Shown here in pieces: positions 62,236 through 64,000 of a stretch of DNA of 64,000 nt. The notes beneath the pieces are model-generated. The model had not been told where the DNA came from. It saw only the letters and a program-made list of their open reading frames with translations, and searched no databases. How positions within the stretch are numbered: position 1 is the stretch's first letter; each line of letters begins with the position of its first letter. Source of the DNA: FACHB-1406 sp034189065 (GTDB lineage Bacteria > Cyanobacteriota > Cyanobacteriia > Cyanobacteriales > Spirulinaceae); assembly GCA_034189065.1 (NCBI GenBank), contig JAXHVQ010000005.1, positions 1-64,000 of the forward strand, given 5' to 3'. The translations under genes were made by a program, and so were the position numbers.

Positions 62236-62631
62236 TTAGCGTATCGATTGACGATCGCTGCTGGCCAATTTCCCTGCTTGCCACACCTGCTGTAAGAAAG
62301 AACGAAGTTGCTGGCGCGCCGTCTGAAGGTCTTCGGTATTAACACCCAAAGTAGGGAGTTGTTCGAGTAGGAAGATCGCTTCGGTATCCAAGGCGGGACG
62401 GAATAAGGCGATGGGCCAAACCAGATCGGCGCTCTGGCGCAGGTCATAAATTTCCCGGGTCGCGGTCGTTGGGACACTTTTAGCGAGAAGCAGGGGACGA
62501 ACCCAACACATTTGACGTTCGTAAACGATTTGAATAGTTTCGGCATAAAGACAAGTTTCGCCATGTTCTAAGCAGATAATCTGACAAGGCTTAAAGTCGG
62601 GAATAGAAGACGTTAAATTGTTTTCAACCAC
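62236..62631 (-). CDS. Conserved-looking hypothetical protein
   Basis: This 131-residue protein opens MVENNLTSSIPDFKPCQIIC and contains LEHGETCLYAETIQIVYERQ, CWVRPLLLAKSV, REIYDLRQSADLVWPIALFR and LDTEAIFLLEQLP. The amphipathic pattern suggests a small soluble domain. I do not recognise the family. Codon use and the run of hydrophobic positions resemble a genuine gene, and it precedes the signalling operon on the same strand. Confidence 0.6.
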   Translation of the reverse strand: MVENNLTSSIPDFKPCQIICLEHGETCLYAETIQIVYERQMCWVRPLLLAKSVPTTATREIYDLRQSADLVWPIALFRPALDTEAIFLLEQLPTLGVNTEDLQTARQQLRSFLQQVWQAGKLASSDRQSIR

Positions 62632-62769
62632 TAATTTTGCTTCTGCGCAGAAATAAAAATTATGACTATTTACGATTGATTTGACTTGAGGCGAACAACT
62701 CGCTCAGCGAACTGCACTCATTCATCTGAGGAGACAGGAACATTTTGAAACGCCGCTGTCGATCCCGAT

Positions 62770-64000
62770 TTAGTTCGTTACCGTTGCTGCTTCCTGGGAC
62801 AAAAACTCCCGGAAGCGAATGAGATCCTGACGGGGATCGGCGCTGGTAACTTGGACGTTCAGGCGATCGCCTAACGCGATCGGACGGTTGAGTCGATGGG
62901 GGAGTTCGAGACCCAATTCTTCGAGCAAAATTAAGGCGAGATTGTCATCCTCTCTCAACCAACGTAACACGATCGCGCCCCAGACGCGATCGCCGTGGCG
63001 ACGGAGATACTCTAACCCCCAATAGCGGTTGGTCTGACGTTCGACGAGGGAGGCTTCTTGGGCTGAGGAGATGACGCTGTAAAGGATGTCTTGTAGTTGA
63101 AAGGCTTCAAAGGGCAAGGGATCGCCTCGCAGGTGGGCTTTGAGTTGAAAATGAGCCAAAAGGTCGGTGTAGCGGCGAATGGGAGAGGTAACTTGGGTAT
63201 AAGTTTCCAGGCCCAGTCCGGCGTGACGGTTGGGGACGGTTCCCATTTCGCTGCGGGGCATACAGCGGCGCAAGGCACAGAAGCGCACCGGTCCGGCGGG
63301 GAGTTGGAGGAGTTCTTCGTCGCTGGGTAGTTCGGGCTGGGGTTGGCCGCGAAAGGGAAGGGGTATATTGCGATCGCGGGCGTAGCGTCCGGCAATTTCC
63401 CCGGCCAAGATCATCATCTCTGCTACCAGTTGGCGCGATCGCGAGTCGTCTAGGATTTCAATGGAAATCTCGTCGTCGTTTTTAACTTTAATAGAAGCTT
63501 CGGGCATCCGAATGTCAATAGAACCCTGGGAACTTCGCCAGGATCGTCGCAATTTGGCGGCTGCGGCTAGGGTTTCGATCTCCGGTTCGGCGGTGATGCC
63601 CAACTCGATCATTTCGTCTGCGTCGTCGTAGGTGAGGCGGTAGGTGGGTTGGATTAGGCTGGAGTGGATGCTGTAATCCCTTACCCCCCCAGTTTCGTCG
63701 AGAACCGCGGCAAAACTGAGGGCGGGACAGACTCGCCCTTGGACTAAACTCATCGGTCCGGTGGCCAGTTCTTGGGGGAACATGGAGATGGTACCGGTGG
63801 GGAGGTAGAGGCTGGTGCTGCGACGGCGCGCTTCTAAGTCCAGTTCGTCGCCCAAGGACACGAGGCGGGTGGGATCGGCGATGTGAATCCACAGTTTGGC
63901 GGTGCCTTCTCCCTCAAATTCGACGCTTAAGCCATCGTCGATTTCGCGGGTGCTTTCGTCGTCGATGGTGTAAACTTTCAGATGCGTTAAGTCCAGGCGC
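62770..64000 (-). CDS. RNase II/R-family exoribonuclease, 3' part
   Basis: The frame is open through the window edge, so the start is outside. The visible 410 residues include the RNB active site in VYTIDDESTREIDDGLSVEF and IHIADPTRLV (acidic residues for Mg), FPQELATGPMSLVQGRVCPA, and the catalytic TQVTSPIRRYTDLLAHFQLK. A short S1-like or OB segment follows at the C-terminus (LGDRLNVQVTSADPRQDLIR). Cyanobacterial enzymes of this type degrade mRNA from the 3' end. Whether it is RNase R or II cannot be decided from this part. Confidence 0.93.
   Translation of the reverse strand, partial: RLDLTHLKVYTIDDESTREIDDGLSVEFEGEGTAKLWIHIADPTRLVSLGDELDLEARRRSTSLYLPTGTISMFPQELATGPMSLVQGRVCPALSFAAVLDETGGVRDYSIHSSLIQPTYRLTYDDADEMIELGITAEPEIETLAAAAKLRRSWRSSQGSIDIRMPEASIKVKNDDEISIEILDDSRSRQLVAEMMILAGEIAGRYARDRNIPLPFRGQPQPELPSDEELLQLPAGPVRFCALRRCMPRSEMGTVPNRHAGLGLETYTQVTSPIRRYTDLLAHFQLKAHLRGDPLPFEAFQLQDILYSVISSAQEASLVERQTNRYWGLEYLRRHGDRVWGAIVLRWLREDDNLALILLEELGLELPHRLNRPIALGDRLNVQVTSADPRQDLIRFREFLSQEAATVTN

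Overview
The window is cyanobacterial chromosome. GCGATCGC (HIP1) octamers occur throughout, and the genes include C-phycoerythrin (cpeB, cpeA, a phycobilisome linker, the lyase cpeY), the photosystem I assembly factor ycf3, menD (phylloquinone), an RbpA-type RNA-binding protein and a fused panC/cmk. hetR and an hpsE-like hormogonium polysaccharide glycosyltransferase point to a filamentous, gliding, phycoerythrin-containing cyanobacterium. The sequence does not show whether it forms heterocysts. There is one 100-N assembly gap (22564-22663) inside a 14-bp tandem repeat. I found no rRNA, tRNA or CRISPR array.

Layout. 1-470: a gene tail and an antitoxin joined to a toxin stub. 772-4716: phycoerythrin block (linker, cpeB, cpeA, cpeY). 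4794-10511: methyltransferase, orphan HicB-like protein, SafE-type membrane protein, ycf3, gatC, endonuclease V, metallophosphoesterase. 10884-14350: an acquired-looking DUF1254/DUF1214 gene and then a mosaic of broken genes. The mosaic holds a second, degraded copy of the 3' part of the CHASE2-cyclase gene, an IS630 remnant, two pieces of an SPFH/prohibitin gene, and an intact TOPRIM-like DUF3226 gene lying between those two pieces. 14726-17998: polysaccharide genes (HpsE-like glycosyltransferase, nitroreductase-like protein, pyruvyl transferase). 18071-20335: the intact CHASE2-adenylate cyclase. 20808-34230: DsbA-like protein, RbpA, dynamin/Era-like GTPase, Uma2, citrate synthase, sugar permease, glyoxalase I, SLH protein, a PRC-barrel/membrane/DUF389 group and a site-2 protease. 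35034-43517: TPR protein, recA with a LexA box, menD, FAD oxidoreductase, a PD-(D/E)XK-like protein, Uma2 and a truncated VapBC pair. 43947-54457: large PAS kinase, polysaccharide deacetylase, panC/cmk, RlpA, GNAT and hetR. 54683-61837: a four-gene minus-strand signalling operon. 62236-64000: a small conserved protein and the 3' part of an RNase II/R-family gene.

How the genes work together. CpeB and CpeA form the phycoerythrin hexamer, the linker should stack it in the rod, and CpeY helps attach phycoerythrobilin. The 54683-61837 operon encodes four receiver-domain proteins (two of them histidine kinases) ending in a receiver-GAF-PAS-nucleotide cyclase, so its likely output is cAMP or cGMP. 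A second cyclase (CHASE2) lies at 18071. recA is preceded by a close match to the cyanobacterial LexA box.

The window is full of small dispersed elements: a MITE-like family with TATAGCG...CGCTATA ends, a second family with TTACGTAGAAATG ends, a third bearing CCCCTGC arrays, short GTAGGGACGTTT palindromes, and dead transposon pieces (two IS630-type, one TnpB). Several of them supply start-proximal sequence, stop codons or breakpoints of host genes. The most unusual stretch is the 12390-18165 mosaic. Three of its breakpoints fall at GCGATCGC or a one-base variant, and it is flanked by near-identical direct repeats.
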